Notes: generated by a model from the letters alone, not told the origin. Shown: positions 21,341 through 34,733, counted from the first letter of the stretch. The stretch: 64,000 nt of DNA from Norana najaformis (GCA_964023275.1 OZ029921.1:18847609-18911608), one strand, 5' to 3'. Translations and numbers: made by a program.

Positions 21341-24300
21341 AAGGAATTTGTTAAAGGTAAGTCTTAATTAAGCTGAGAACGAAATGACACAAGTGATTAA
21401 GCTTCAGGATCAGAGTTTAAACCGGAGGCTTCCTGGTTTTGGTTGCAGCAGTTTCTGCCTAAGACGACTCCGGTAATCAGTCACTGACGAGACTATCCAG
21501 CCGCTGCTCATTCTTCACTGCATCCAGGCGGACCATCCACCTGTTGTTTTCCTCGACCAATGCTCGAATCTTCTCCCTCTGTGGTATACACTGGACGTCA
21601 ACCGTTTCTGTTGCAATTTTCTGCCTAGTTTGTTCCATTGTTGACACAAATTTAACAGACATCTGTTCAATATGAGGAGATAGACGATCGATGAGGCGCG
21701 AAATGAGTGCATTGACAACACGGTCGTCCAAGAAAAGGTCGACTAGATCGTTGGTTCTGGCGCCTCTTTTCGACAGTATTTAGTGGACTTTTTTGAAAAC
21801 AAATCGAATACAGTACCGTAACTTGACTTTTAAAACATTTGAGAGCTATGTTTAAAGTCTTACCATACAACCTCAACATTCTTCTCGGTCGCCATGTTGC
21901 ATAGATATACTTCTAAGCTCCTTTCAATGTCTACTTCCTTCTCTTTACTTTTCCCATCCTCTAATGTTTGGAATCTTGGTAGTCATGCTCAAATCAACAC
22001 TCTCTCTAAAGGGTCGGAGGAGCGCTGAAGGCTCCCGGATGGGCAGCAGAGATGCATCTCATGCTTTCCTCTCGATTCCCTACATATTTTGTAACGCGAT
22101 GCTCCATTAATCCACCGGATTAGTAGCACAGACAGACGAAGTCAAATCAGTAGACAGACAGACCGACACTGTCAGAGATACAGACACAGATAAGTAGACA
22201 TACATCTACGTTTACAAACAGTATTACAAAATGACCCGCAGAAGAGACACATACATAGTAACAGAGATACACACAGACGTATGGACAGACAGGAAGAGTA
22301 TAGAGAGAGACAGTAAGAGAGACTTTTCTACAAAGGCCGACTGACAGATAGAAGGAGTGTACGTGGCAGCTGATATGTTAGACTGCAGAATTAATATCCT
22401 AAAGAGAAACGCTGACATAAACGCTACGCCTCTCCCGCTGTGCAAATCATGTCGCCGGAAACAGAGCTTTTGTGATGTGACGTGTGCTTTCTATAGGACT
22501 TATGAAACCCCTCAGGCCCCTAACAGCTCCGCCATCGAGTCAGACAGGCAGCTGGTTACCACCGCATAAGCCAATGAACTATAGATGATTTAGCGTAGTA
22601 CATGTGCGGACACTTACAAGAGGGTGTGACGTTTACTCTCTTAGTCGTGAACCGTTCCAGACGAATTTGATGGCGTCACGTTGTCACGTTTATTACACGT
22701 GAAGTTCCCGGGGTCTCGTGAACGCCAGAAACTTAAAACGTAATTGAAATAGACGGGCGATAATAAGATAAGCTTACTTCCAAATGAACTCTTAAGCACA
22801 AACCGCATCAAAATATGTCTGTTTTCTTAATCTTCCATCTCTATTCATCTGTCTGCCGATTCGTGCAAAGTCAGAGCTTGACTCTTTATTGCCCAGAGGA
22901 ATTAAATCTATTAAATTAAATTAAATATATAAAAATAAATATGCTTGCATGAATATCATGATGCTTGTGGCTGGATTGTGTTCAAACGGGAAACTCGGCT
23001 TATGTTAGAGTTGAAGTTCAGCGGGTAAACTTCAGAACATAGATGGGCTGCATTGGTAGCGATGATGTCCTTGTTCGTTTTCAAGCTCTGACGTTGTCAA
23101 ATTAGCAATCGGAGATGTTTTATTGCGCAGCACAAACACTTACTTAAGGAGAAAGATGACGAGGAAAGGAAGAGCTTTTGCCGCCTGCTGTTGTTGATGC
23201 TGCCAGGTATAGAGTGAGGTTAAGCACCAGTTAGCATTCGTATGAGTGACCATCAGATGAATACCACACCACCTCAATCTTACATCCTTTTTGGATCGCT
23301 GAGTGATCACAAAAGTAAGTTGGGAGATTTAGAAATTTGTCTTGTTTTATTGCTGAGGTTGTGTAAAAGCTTATGACATATCATCCTTCAACTCGGGGCG
23401 CACGCCTTTCATTAATCTTAACCGTCTCGTCATTATTAGGACATCATTATTAGTCCTATATCACCATTGCTGAGACATTCTAATTCAAGTTTTTCTCACA
23501 ATTTTGTATCAAACTCTTACAGATATGTTCTTTCAGAGTTATAAAACTAATAATAATAATTCAGGCATTTGTTAACATCCAAAGGGATCATAGCTACTTT
23601 GAGATAATAATAACATGAGTTAAATTGGAGGTCGGATTCTCTTATTATCGTCTGGATTTTAATAGAGCAGCTCACTGTCTGCGTATACTGTTTTGTTCGC
23701 TCGGCCTTCCAAACACCAGGCTGGTCCAATGGATCGCTGACATGGACTACGATTTCAAGCCCATCAATGGGTGCATTGTGTCTCACGAAAGCGACGCCAC
23801 AGAAGTCTCTTGATTACATTACGTCAATCGTCCTACGTGAGGCATGATAATGCATAAAAAAGGTATTATTATTATTATTACTACGAGTACTACTACTACT
23901 ACGACTAATATGATTATTATTATTATCATCATCATCATCATCATCAATAATAATTTCGCATTTATCATTTTCGCACATTGTAGTTTTTGCTTGTGACATG
24001 GAGACCCAAATCGCGAGAATAGTGGTGAAGACCGATGCCTTTTCATTTAGTAACGAAGCTATCCAATGTGATAGATTATCTTATATTATTTCCTCTGGCT
24101 AAGTTAAGCTGCCGTGGAAGCTTGACATCGGTATGTAATTACTACCTAGCAAGAATTTTGATTGTTTCCGCAGACCCTCGTATAGATTGAAGCAGACTCA
24201 GAGAAAGACGGGGGAGGTATAATAAGAGGAATGGAGATGGACAGCGAAGAAGACAATGAGGATGAGAAAATGAAGAGAAAGAGGATTGGAAGCAAAATGT

Positions 24301-25450
24301 AAAGAAAATGGGAAAGATAAGGAAGAAGAGGAGGACGTGGTGGTGGTGGTGGTGGTTGTGGTGGTGGTGGAGGAGGAGAAGCGAAGAGTAGTGAGTGCGA
24401 CTTGAACGCGAGACAAAGCTCCGAGGAATTGTCTGACAGTTTAAGAGGCCAATAACATCTGCATCAGATGTAAGTAAATTAAGGCAGAACATAGAGGGAC
24501 AGAAGGGGGGAGAGAGAGAGAGGGAGAAATAGGGAAGGAGTCAGTGATGCAGACATACAGACATACAGAGAATAGAACAAGAAAAACAAGAAACTAAGAA
24601 ATAGGGAGAAAGGGAGGCAAGGAAGGAGAGAGGGATGGAGGGAGGAGGGAAGGGATGAAGGTGAAGGAAGGAGGAAGGGGAGGGAGGGAGTCAGTAATGC
24701 AATCATATAGATATACAAAGAAAAGAGATAACAGAGGATTTAGAGAGGCTTAGAACATAACCGACACAAACGAGATGCAAGGAAGCAATACAAGAAGACA
24801 GGACAGACGGTGAGGCCAGATTAGAAGAGAGACGACAGAGAAGAGAAGGATAAAATGAATGATGAGTAATCAAGAACGAGCATCCTGAAGATAAAACGGG
24901 GCAGCTGGGAAAATGCAGATTGAAGGGCATGTACGTACAGAAAGCATCGACCGTTGGCTAAATTTCTAGTCAAATTAGCCTCCGTCCGACAGCAGAGCAT
25001 GCAGGTCCGGTCGTAGCAGCCGATCCTCCTCACGGTATCCTCATCCTCCTCTCCGTCTCACGAACGACGTCGGCAAAGTCCGTTATTTCAATCTGGGCGT
25101 CTTTACTCCTCATTCAAGTCCGCGTTCATCACGTTCCTAATTGTAGTCGTCTGGATTTGCGGACGGGGGAGATGGTCCTGCTGCTGACGCTGTCGGACGA
25201 AAGTATAATTACGAAAGGGGAAGTTGCCAGCGATGCAAGGCGAGGAGAGACAGGCGTGCAATCCGTTTCAGCTCAAAGCGGTGAGAGAAATGGTCTCAAC
25301 GTGAACGTAGGCGTTGATTGGTCGCCTTTCACGGATGCCGACGGCGGTACCTGTTAACCCTGAGTTAGTACACATTTACAGGAATTCGTCTGCTTGCGCA
25401 CACAAAACCTGTGAACACCACAAGTGAGATGCAGGAGAGGCGCTCATTTC
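21340..25450. other. Intergenic, no recognised gene
   Basis: Ordinary unique-looking sequence with ATT/ATC microsatellites (23863-23950) and, from 24180, a purine tract. Open frames of 60-116 codons here are low complexity or have no recognisable similarity. Confidence 0.45.
24180..24720 (+). repeat. Purine-rich tract, including a block duplicated at 26046
   Basis: GGA/GAA-rich, with GGT repeats at 24335-24375. The part from 24571 to about 24690 (agaacaag..., agaaatagggagaaagggag) is nearly identical to 26046-26189. Confidence 0.85.
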
Positions 25451-25461
25451 CTTTTCATTAG

Positions 25462-25675
25462 GCCCTTAAGCCGACAATGAACGAATCCCAAGGTCCAGTA
25501 CAACGCAGGACTCGCCGTTTGCTTCCCAGCTTACACCGGTACCTAATTATACTGTTTGGCGAAAGAGGCACGTGTGCGCAAACAACTTGCCCGGGGTCGT
25601 CACATGGAGTCGAACCCACAACCGCATGATCAATGATCAAACGCATTACCGATAGACCTCCGCTGAACACAATCG
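25462..25675 (-). mobile_element. tRNA-derived SINE (family X, copy 1, nearly full length)
   Basis: On the minus strand: ggaggtctatcggtaatgcg (A-box side), gttgtgggttcgactcc (B-box), gacgaccccgggcaagttgt, then gggaagcaaacggcgagtcc and ccttgggattcgttcattg. It shares the whole tRNA-unrelated body with 52764-52960 and its 3' half with 46786-46925. Confidence 0.8.
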
Positions 25676-26045
25676 ATTACTCAAACACGAGCAACATTAC
25701 TGTATAGGTTTACAAGATGCAATTGATACGTTAATGTAAGAATACGTTAAGCTTTCTGTATTCATATGATATCATTCTGCCTCATATCTTATGCTGAATT
25801 ACTGCGTAGTATAGTATCGTATACCATGCGCACAGATGTAGACCTAACACGTGCATGATTTGCATGGGGGATCATGTTGGTGGTGGCCATGTAGAGACCA
25901 GGATTAGGCCTATATATAGACAGATGAAGTCTAAAAGTAGTAGGCCTACAAAAAACGAAGAATGGCAAAGATTGAAATGTTGACAACACAATATGATGAG
26001 ATGCTGTAAAATTTACGACAGGAGGCAATAGTTTGTTCTTTATAG

Positions 26046-26189
26046 AATAGAACAAGAAGAACAAGAACAAGAAGAACAAGAAACTAAGAAATAGGGAGAA
26101 AGGGAGGCAAGGAAGGAGAGAGGGATGGAGGGAGAAGGGAAGGGATGAAGGTAAAGGAAGGAGGAAGGGGAGGAAGGGGAGGGAGAGAT
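26046..26189 (+). repeat. Second copy of the duplicated purine block
   Basis: It repeats aaactaagaaatagggagaa, then gagagagggatggaggga and gaaggaaggaggaagggg from 24571-24690 in the same order and orientation, with a few extra GAAGAACAA units. Single substitutions separate the copies. Confidence 0.85.
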
Positions 26190-29100
26190 ATAAATTAACA
26201 AATGTAATACAAACAGAATATGTGAGATGTATATATATATATATGTATATATTTAGAGTGGCCAGAGCATACTTTGAGCAATATGTGATGGCGCCCTTAC
26301 AGCGTTTCCTGAAAAGCGGGGGTGGAGACTGGAGACTTTCCAGAAGCGGTCATTGTGCAGAGGTGTGTAACAAAGCCTTAACCCGCAACTGCTAAATACA
26401 ATCGATTGATTGGAAATGTGCGCTAGATAAATACAAGAAAATCAATTAACAAAATGAATATTGCATTCTCAATGGGATCAATTCTTCAATAATCAAACTT
26501 TATTATCGTTGTCTTATAGTGCCTGTATGTGATGCTGTTATGCTATTAAGCAACAGTGAACATTCTATGTATTTTTTTGTAATGCATGCCGCTCTAAGCA
26601 AAATATTGGGCTGTGCGTGATCGGCGTATCCGTTGATAGCATACGACCAAGACGGCTTAAGCCGGCACACAACTCTCGTGCTAACACGAGCAGCAACTGC
26701 AGCATCAGCAGCAGCAGCAGCAGCAACAACAACAGAAGCCGAGGAGACGGCAATGTCAAGAGACTTTTCCGATGTACCAGCGACGCAATACACGCCGTCC
26801 TGTATATGGTCGAGACTCTTGACCAGGAATTTATAACCAACGAAATGCTGATCAAAGACCGTCGCCGCTGAGGACCGCATGCAATACGGTTCGTCTTAAA
26901 CCTACGCTTTCGGTTTTACATCTTACTGCTACCATGACGACAGGTAAGTCGCTAGGACAATGCTCTACGACTTCAGAAAAGCATAAGAAAAACATCCTAT
27001 TAATTACATCTCAAGATAAAACGGAGGCATCGAATGGAACCGAGCGCAAAAAATGTTAAGATCCTGCAGATCTAAGGTAAAACCTCATGAGTGGGAATAA
27101 TGTAGCATCTCTTGCAGTCAGGTTTTCCATCTCCCCTTATGTTTCTTTATCTCTCTTTCTGTCTGTCTCTTTCTGTCAGTCTCTGACAGCCTTTCTTGTG
27201 TCTTCACGTACATTATACATAAAGTTAACCATATTTTTCTGCGCATTGTACTGGAAGAAAAACTGTTGTGCTCGTCTGCATCGACGAAGGATCCGTAGGC
27301 AAACACATCTTCCTTCAGTAGCTTGGTGGCGAGCGGTGCTATTGTTCGGCGGCTTAATCTTCGGTTGGTTTAGGCCTTCTCTATGGCTCCTGCATGGGTC
27401 TAGAATCGTCCGAATGATAAGAAGGCGTACTTCTTGTACCAGGTATATTAATGAAATATGTACAACTTATTTATGGAGACTTTCACAATACAACAATTTC
27501 AAGAGTGCATGATTCGTTTCGATCATGACTACGTATGGTCAACCTGCTTGTGAGATGCACAAGTTAATTAATCTTCGGCTCTCCGGTTGTTGCCCGCTTG
27601 ACCGTCGTTTTAGCGAATTTTCTTCTGTCCCACTTCGCCCACTTTTAACTTCTTTCATTTCCCTCCAATCTTTCACTTCCACCTGCCAATCAACCATCTT
27701 TGCCCCAGCCACACTACAATCAGCGGACCTCGGTCTGTCCGTTCTTCGCATCTGCTTTTCTCGGTTTCCTTGAAGACCTCTGTCCATGCTGCACGTTTTC
27801 TTTCTGGATCCCATTTTGTGACAGTCACGTGCAAATTAGTATAATTCTGATAAGTTAAAACAAACGAATATAGGTGAAATAAACTAAACAGCAAATGTAC
27901 ACTTATGCTAAAAACTGATAGCATCGTAGTCTTGCCAACATTTCACAACAAGCAGTGCTTAAGAAGTGGTTCACAAATTCATAATATGAATAGTAAATAC
28001 GTTAAACTAGCTTCTCTATTTTCTGTGTTAAGATTCTCCATTGTGCATATTCAGTGCCTTCCGCAGTTTCATCGGATGTGCCTAAGAGCGTCAAGGCGTC
28101 TGTAGAATCAAATACAGTCATGTTCGTTGGTGGTTATTTTGCAGTTGCATGCCATAATTCAATAGCATAGCGCGTTTATGCGGTTCTTTAAAGGCGCCAT
28201 ATAAATAGCCAGAGACATGTATATATACCTACATATATATATACATACATACATACATGACGCTCTGACCAGTCTCAGTTACATGCAATCGAGATTCTTG
28301 TCTAGCTCCTCTGCATGATTACCTCGCTCAGAAGTCACAGTACGTAGTATATGTCGGATATGCGAACAGCTCTGCTGTATAAAGTCGTTCGGCGAAGGCT
28401 GCGATGGTTTTAATCATGTGGAATGAAATCTTGCATGCAAGACATGAAGCCAACAGTAGCAAAGGAAGATAAAGGCCACGTAGAATAGACAGCATAAAGG
28501 AAGACTGGAAGAAATGAAGAATATTAATCCCTTGCCTCCAAATGGTAATGTCAAGAAATGCCCGACTGACTGACTGACCGACCGACCGACTGACTGACTG
28601 ACTGATGATGATGATGGTGGTGATGATGATGATGATTATGATGTTGATGATGATGATGGTGTAGTGCAATGTTCCGTAATAGTGCCTGATTGTCTGATGT
28701 AGTGTGGTATGACGTATTGTAGCCAAACGCTTAGAGTGGCACATAGAGTTTAAATACTTCAATGGCGCTCCCACTTGATGCGGATATATATATATTATAT
28801 ATAATAATATACAGATGCAAAAAGTGCATTTCTTACACCAGTAGTAGCCAGCAACGCAATTCATAATCAATCCGGAATAAGCCGACATCTTAAGGCGGCT
28901 CTTAAACATATCAGTGTTGGTCGTCTCCTGTTGGGGAAAGAATCGCAGGCTGTGCCTTTAGCGGCTGACTGATCAAAACCCAAAGTAAACCTCTTATCGT
29001 CAATTACTGGAGTGAGATTTGCATTTAAAAGTCTGGTATTTTTTACCGTTGCAATTTATTGGAACTATTTGCCCAACTGTTTGCGTCCAATGTCGTTGAT

Positions 29101-29760
29101 ACTAGTCAGAGGCGGTGCCAGGAATGTAAGTTTGGAGTCTAAGCCCCGAAGTGCCAAAGGTGGGGAGGAGCTTGCATAGGATCAGCTGACAGAAATGCTT
29201 TCTAGAGAAGCGAGTAATCCATCGCCAAAACCCAACGAAATATATGAAAGGCTTAGTACTTCGAATGTACAAATTAACACTAAAGTGCAAGGAATGCATT
29301 GAGTATGGCCTGCACGGAAATCAGTACCCAACTGAAGACAATGTCTCTGACACTAAAAGTTATGCCTACGTGTCATTTCTGTTATCAGCGATCTATAGCA
29401 ATCACCAAAGACCATAACTGAAACTGAAATCATGTTGGCTATCGTAACAGAAACAATTCAGAGCTGTTTAAAGCAGTCCCTGCGATGGGCCTACCATGGA
29501 ATGTCGCTGAATGATGGCATATATTGAAATGACCAGCATTTAAGCGACGTGCTGAGTCACGTGCTCCATCTGCCGTAACTGAGGGCGCGAGGGAACACTG
29601 AGGATGATGGTTCTTGATCCATTTTCTACACTGATTCTTGGAGAGACGAGAGCAAGAAAAGGGCGGAAGGGTGGTATATCTGCCACCCTGCTTGATAAGT
29701 ACACATGTCAATATAGGAGTTTGAAGTTCCTTACAGCCCAAAGGAAGACGACATGGCGTA
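26190..29760. other. Intergenic, no recognised gene
   Basis: It holds a LINE/SINE tail remnant (gtgcgctagataaatacaag, about 26418), CAG/CAA repeats at about 26700-26740, a tail remnant ggcgccatataaatag at about 28194 and GATG/GACT repeats at 28560-28660. The 125-codon minus-strand frame at 26503-26880 and the 193-codon one at 28328-28909 run through these repeats and are not convincing. Confidence 0.45.
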
Positions 29761-29767
29761 GCATTCT

Positions 29768-29860
29768 TAGTCAGTCAGTCAGTCAGTCAGTCAGTCAGTC
29801 AGTCAGTCAGTCAGTCAGCCAGCCAGTCAGCCAGCCAGTAAGTCAGCCAGCTCCTGACGC
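29768..29860 (+). repeat. AGTC microsatellite
   Basis: About 13 AGTC units passing into AGCC-containing units. The SQSVSQ frame is an artefact. Confidence 0.9.
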
Positions 29861-30168
29861 CAGTAATTTGAAGGCGATGGGTGCAAAACAATTACCTCCA
29901 TTCTTCCAGTGATTTGTGCTCTTGTTGTGTTTAGTTCATGTCTTACTATGTCTTCATTAATACTTTCTATTGCTACAGTTTGCTAGTGTACATGGCAGCA
30001 TGACAGTAAGTAAGACAAATGCTTACTCCGATGCACGCAAACAAACCAGAAATACTGCATAGACAGAAAAACAGACGTCTCTCGTCATAAATTCTGAAGC
30101 ATTCGTTCTTTCTGTCCCCATCGACCGAAAGCGAAGAAGTCGCGAAACACAGCGAGTTTTGTCATTTA

Positions 30169-30450
30169 GGGCTGAGTCCAGGGACCGTGAAGCCCTAGAC
30201 GGAAGGAAACTATAAAATAGGAGCCGCTTAGGGGTGAGTCCAGGGACCATGAAGCTTTAGATGGAAGGAAATTATTAAACAGAGGCCGCTTATGGCTGAG
30301 TCCAGGGACCATGAAGCCCTAGACGGAAGGAAACTATAACATAGAAGCCGCTTATGGCTGAGTCCAGGGACCATGAAGCCCTAGACGGAAGGAAACTATA
30401 AAATAGGACCCACTTAGGGGTGAGTCCAGGGACAGAAGGAAACTATGAAA
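30169..30450 (+). repeat. 62-63 bp tandem repeat, about 4.5 units
   Basis: The unit begins ggctgagtccagggaccatg, continues aagccctagacggaagg and ends agccgctta. Two full units are 63 bp and two are 62 bp, with 5-10 percent differences; the last unit is partial. Confidence 0.9.
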
Positions 30451-30684
30451 CGATTTCTGCGATTCATCATGTTTGAAGTATACAGATTACCTGAAATTTA
30501 TAAAAATGTACAAATTATCAGAAGTATTAGCTGTACTCTAGCTATAGTGATGCTAATACTAATGAGACTACAGCCAAGGGAAGGCCGGCAGCTTGTGTTG
30601 TTATGCCGAAAGCAGGCGCAGTGAAGTTAGACAATGTTGAGTGTTTACTCTTAACACTTTGATGAAAGACGGTCCATAGAACGC

Positions 30685-30740
30685 CACATCACGACTCAGC
30701 TCTTCATTCTTTCAAGGTCGGTAAATGAGTAACCACGCAG
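30685..30740 (+). mobile_element. Fragment of an older tRNA-derived SINE
   Basis: ctcagctcttcattctttca and aggtcggtaaatgagtaacc match the widespread SINE segment 'tcaaggtcggtaaatgagta'. A related fragment is at 41880-41925 (tttcaaggtcgataaatgaa). Confidence 0.4.
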
Positions 30741-30924
30741 AGTCTAACAGACTTCCTGTTGTTGGATTGCTATGGTCGTGTATGCACCATAGCCGAATGG
30801 TCCTTCAACCACGGGACAACGTTTCTGAGGAGATTCAGTGGGTTTAGGCCAATTCATGTGCGTTGGCTGGTTTTCTATCTCACCTAGAAATTTGAATTAA
30901 TTTACGGTTTACATTGGGTGCGTT

Positions 30925-31360
30925 ATCCGTGGACGCCTTTCGGTTGCAAATGCTGAGGTTACCCAGTTTTTAGCTATCTGTAACCTTGCTCGATACTTAA
31001 AAGCAAAATATTCAGCCTGTAAAATACAGAATACACCCGCGCCAATAAGACGAACTACGCATGATGCCGTGATCCCGGGAGAACCCGGATGTGACACATC
31101 CAATCATCGGCTCGTCTGCAAGAGGTTGTGTCGTCGATGATGACGCAGATGGACCAGAGATGCTGTTGCGAGATACGGTCCCGCCTGGAATACAGCGGAA
31201 GAGATTCATTATACATGCATCTTTCATATATGCTACCGGGAAAATCTTCCGGACCTCGTTGCAGAAACAAATTGATCGACTGCGTTTTCCATATGGGACA
31301 TCGTGTTCGTAGGCTGTCGGAAGATCAGCATCTAATCCGCGCTGGATAAATTTCAATGGA
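30925..31360. other. G/C-richer block with open frames on both strands, unassigned
   Basis: Overlapping frames run on the minus strand (31012-31356, 114 codons) and the plus strand (31091-31312). Neither shows a recognisable domain. The base composition is coding-like, so it may be an exon of an unknown gene or a decayed element. Confidence 0.25.
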
Positions 31361-31864
31361 AGTTACAGCGCAAGTGCAAAAACTAAATGCCTTTGAGAAA
31401 ATTATGGAATATGAGATAAGTTTTAATTAGTTAGTTCATGTTTGTATCGATTTATGCCCCGTTCTTGTTGCGGGCGTCGGGACCTGTGTTATCTGACTTC
31501 GTGATCTGTATGGGCACAGCGGGTTTTCCCCACCACTATCTCTTAATTTATGGTTTTAGCTCCAAATTAATATGACTGGCGCTCCTCTATTTGTCTGTAT
31601 TCATGAATAGCCTATGAACTGAAGAAGTGGTCGGTCTTTTCTTATTTAGGTCACGCCTTCTTACTTGCTCGTTTTCCTTATATTTTCAATTTCTGTCACT
31701 ATATGGTTATGGATGCCTCATTACACGGCTTGTGCTTATATTGTATATTTTAATTCGCTTCTTACTGGTAGCACAGAGACAATCATGCAGAAACTCCAAA
31801 TATATATCAGAACTCTTTGGCCAGACCCATGGGTGATACGTCAAAACATGAGCATATAATTCTT

Positions 31865-32215
31865 GTGCTTATATTAGCTTCCTGTTCAGCAAAGGATTTG
31901 TTTTAAATTGCGGCTTATAGTTTATGAAACATTGAACTCTGGACAAACACGATACTGTACTTGAAATTAAACCTCAATCCCAACACCTATTAGTATTCAA
32001 CCAGGTCATCTGATTGCCTTTATCTGGTTGTGCCAAAAGCTAGAATTATTCTAGGTGAACTAGCTTTTGGTTGCTGGTCATAAATTTGGAAACGCTCTTT
32101 CTGCATCTGTTCGTTCTGCTCTGTCTGTTTTGTCCTTTCTGTTTCCACTTAAGACTTACCTTTTCAAATTAAATAGGAATCACCTTTGGGCGGGTCCTCG
32201 CCCTGTTATACCTGA
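31865..32215 (+). pseudogene. L2/CR1-like LINE ORF2 C-terminal fossil
   Basis: LPVQQRICFKLRLIVYETLN matches the segment after the reverse transcriptase domain in L2/CR1-type elements ('WLPVxxRIxFKLxLLVYKxLN'). Further on, S..SFRFHLRLTF-type sequence gives LKTYLFKLN. Stops and frame changes show it is inactive. Confidence 0.65.
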
Positions 32216-33105
32216 AATCTTGGCAAATTAGCGTATGTTTGCATGTATATGTGTGTGAACATGATTTTTTTCATAATATTTTAGCATGTTTTAAGCGCGC
32301 GTATGTATTGAAAATTTCCGTTACATCATGCCGATGAGTCATCGTGTTGATGACTTGTTTGTGTTTCGCTGTCGAATGCGCCGTGAAATTTTTCACGACA
32401 TAGGTGGGCGCTTATTTTATCACGTGGGCTCTCGCTCGGAAAATGAACCGCTTTAAACTAGTCTGAACTGGTCTGCTGTCGTTGTGGGAAAGAGTCTATA
32501 AAAATAGTCGCAAAATGCATTATTGAAAAGAACGCGAAGATTTTATACCCGTAGTCTGTCGTGTGCTAAGTTTAAAGTTTGAGTTACAAGTGTGGATGAT
32601 AGATTCGTGCGTTTAGCAACCGTGACGATTCAAGTACTGTTGCGATTGAACATTTTGTTTGATCACTATATTATCGAAAATCAAAAGACTGTGTGTCTTT
32701 TCTCAAGTTTACGTTAGGCTACAAATCGAACGTGTCCAAGGTTTGAAGCGAAAGAAGTCAACGTCAACTTGGAGCAGCCTAAGAAGAGAATATATACGTT
32801 CGGAAGACAAGTTAAAATACACGAACTGTATTCTACAGCATATTTTAATAACGTGATTATTAATTGTGCTCAGCCTAAAGAGTGCGTTCGGTGCACAGTG
32901 TAAAATAATTGATTTTTTGCTTACGTTGCAAAAATATTTCTTGACATAAGGTTGAATAAAAGTTACTTATGTAAGATAGAATGTTTGACGGCCAAAAAAC
33001 AACCAGATTAAAAAGCTTGGCACAGAGCGGCCTGTACAGGGCTTAATTGAGAGTGGCTGAAAGGCTGAACAGATAAAGAAATGTGTTGGTAGCGAAAGAG
33101 TGGTT

Positions 33106-33331
33106 TAGGGGAGCCCATAGGGGACATGCGATTTTTTTTATTTATCTAGTGCGCACTAGATATTATCTAGTGCGCACTAGAAAACTATCTAGTGGCCACT
33201 AGATATTATCTAGTGCGCACTAGAAAACTATCTAGTGGCCACTAGATATTATCTAGTGCGCACTAGAAAACTATCTAGTGGCCACTAGATATTATCTAGT
33301 GGCCACTAGATGTTAACTATGGGCTTCCCTA
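33106..33331. mobile_element. MITE-like element filled with 21-22 bp palindromes
   Basis: The ends are inverted repeats, TAGGGGAGCCCATAG and CTATGGGCTTCCCTA, differing at one position. Inside are eight consecutive palindromes of the form ATCTAGTG-CG-CACTAGAT or ATCTAGTG-GC-CACTAGAT, separated by TT or AACT, alternating GCGC and GGCC cores. No coding capacity. Confidence 0.8.
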
Positions 33332-33339
33332 GTGTTGCC

Positions 33340-34140
33340 TAAAGAAGCAATTTATAGCTGAGTGGGTGAAAGGAGAAGCCTCAGATAAAACAAGAAATAC
33401 CGATTCCGAATCCGCAGAAAAAGCAAGGCAAGGCTGGCTGGAAATGCACAAACAACAAATTCAGACATAAAAGCTGTAGTTGGACCTAGAAAACAAGCGC
33501 AAATAGAAGCCGAGCAAAAAAGACTTGAAACGAAAGGACGTAATTACGATAGAGGACGATAGAACAAGAGGAGCGGAAGAAACAAAAGAGGTTATGGAAA
33601 CAAAGGCGGAACAGCAAAAGAGGGGAGAGTAGACAGAGTTCATGCAGTAAACACATGAGGAGGAAAATAAAAGTAGGCTGGAAGAGGATAAAAGGCGGAA
33701 GAAAGAAGGGGAAGAACAGAAGAACTTTAAAGAAGGGGAGTCATTTACATAGAAGTGAAGACAACTGTGGATTCAGTGAAACATATTTTACCCAAAATAC
33801 CTAGCATTTTAGCCAAATTACTCGAGAAATGGCATTATCGGAGTGAGCAGACTGTCACCGAGCCATAACAGTTATCCAGCTATTTCATTGTGAACATGAT
33901 TCATGTCGTTTCATTATGTACGCAGTCGGCGGGCCATAGTTATTTCGTTTTGCCATTCTCGTTGCCTAGTAATGATCACTTAGTGACACTGTAAGCAACG
34001 TGTCATTTAATTGTCACGCCTGTGCATGGGAAACATGACATTAGCAAATTATCTATAATGTCACGTTCATGTGACAGTGCTGTTAGTCGGGATACATTGT
34101 CACCTACACTCTACTGCATTGGACGGTGAAATGATGCGGA
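33340..34140. other. Intergenic, A-rich, no recognised gene
   Basis: AAG/GAA-rich plus strand with lysine-rich short frames and no recognisable domain. A GPCR 5' exon with a start codon would be expected somewhere upstream of 34734 and was not identified here. Confidence 0.4.
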
Positions 34141-34520
34141 CCGGTGGACGGAGGGACGGAAAAAGGACGGTCAAACGGGCGAAAGAACGGAATAAAGGAC
34201 TGTCGAAAGAGCGAAGGACGGAAGAACGGACGAAAGACAAAGGGCAAACAAACGGAAGGACGCAAAACTAACAGACGAAAGACGGTAGAACAGACAAACG
34301 GAAGGAAAGACGAAAGAACGGAGGAAAAACAGATGGACAGACAAATGGAAGGACGGAAGACAGGACGGACGAAAGACGGAAAGAACAAATGGACGGAAAG
34401 ACGGATGGACGGATGAATTAACGCAAAGACGGATGACGGGAGGAGGGAGGGAGGGACGGACGGGCGGGCGGGCGGGCGGAAGAGGGACTGAGCGAGGGAC
34501 AGAGAGAGGGACGGATGGAC
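34140..34520 (+). repeat. GGAC/GAAA purine minisatellite
   Basis: Degenerate gacggaagaacgga-type repeats passing into gggcgggcgggcgg and gagggac units, 200 bases before the GPCR exon. Long frames on both strands are compositional. Confidence 0.85.
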
Positions 34521-34733
34521 GGAGGAAAGGGCGGCTGATTTCTCTGACTGGAACAAAGAAATGGAGAGAAAAGGAGGCAGGATGAGAAGAAGAAGCATAG
34601 AAAGAGTGATGTAAAAGCAGGAAATGGTATCATTTCATTGCATTGTATGACGTTGAAACTAATACGATTATTTAACATCTCGTCAGGTTAAATTATTGAC
34701 AAAGCAGACAACGTTGCTGTTGTTTTCGCTCAG

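Noticed and set aside
28328-28909. 193-codon minus-strand frame
   Set aside because: It runs through GATG and GACT repeats and an AT stretch, with no recognisable domain.
31012-31356. 114-codon minus-strand frame as a gene
   Set aside because: Overlapping frames are open on both strands and none matches a family; kept only as an unassigned block.
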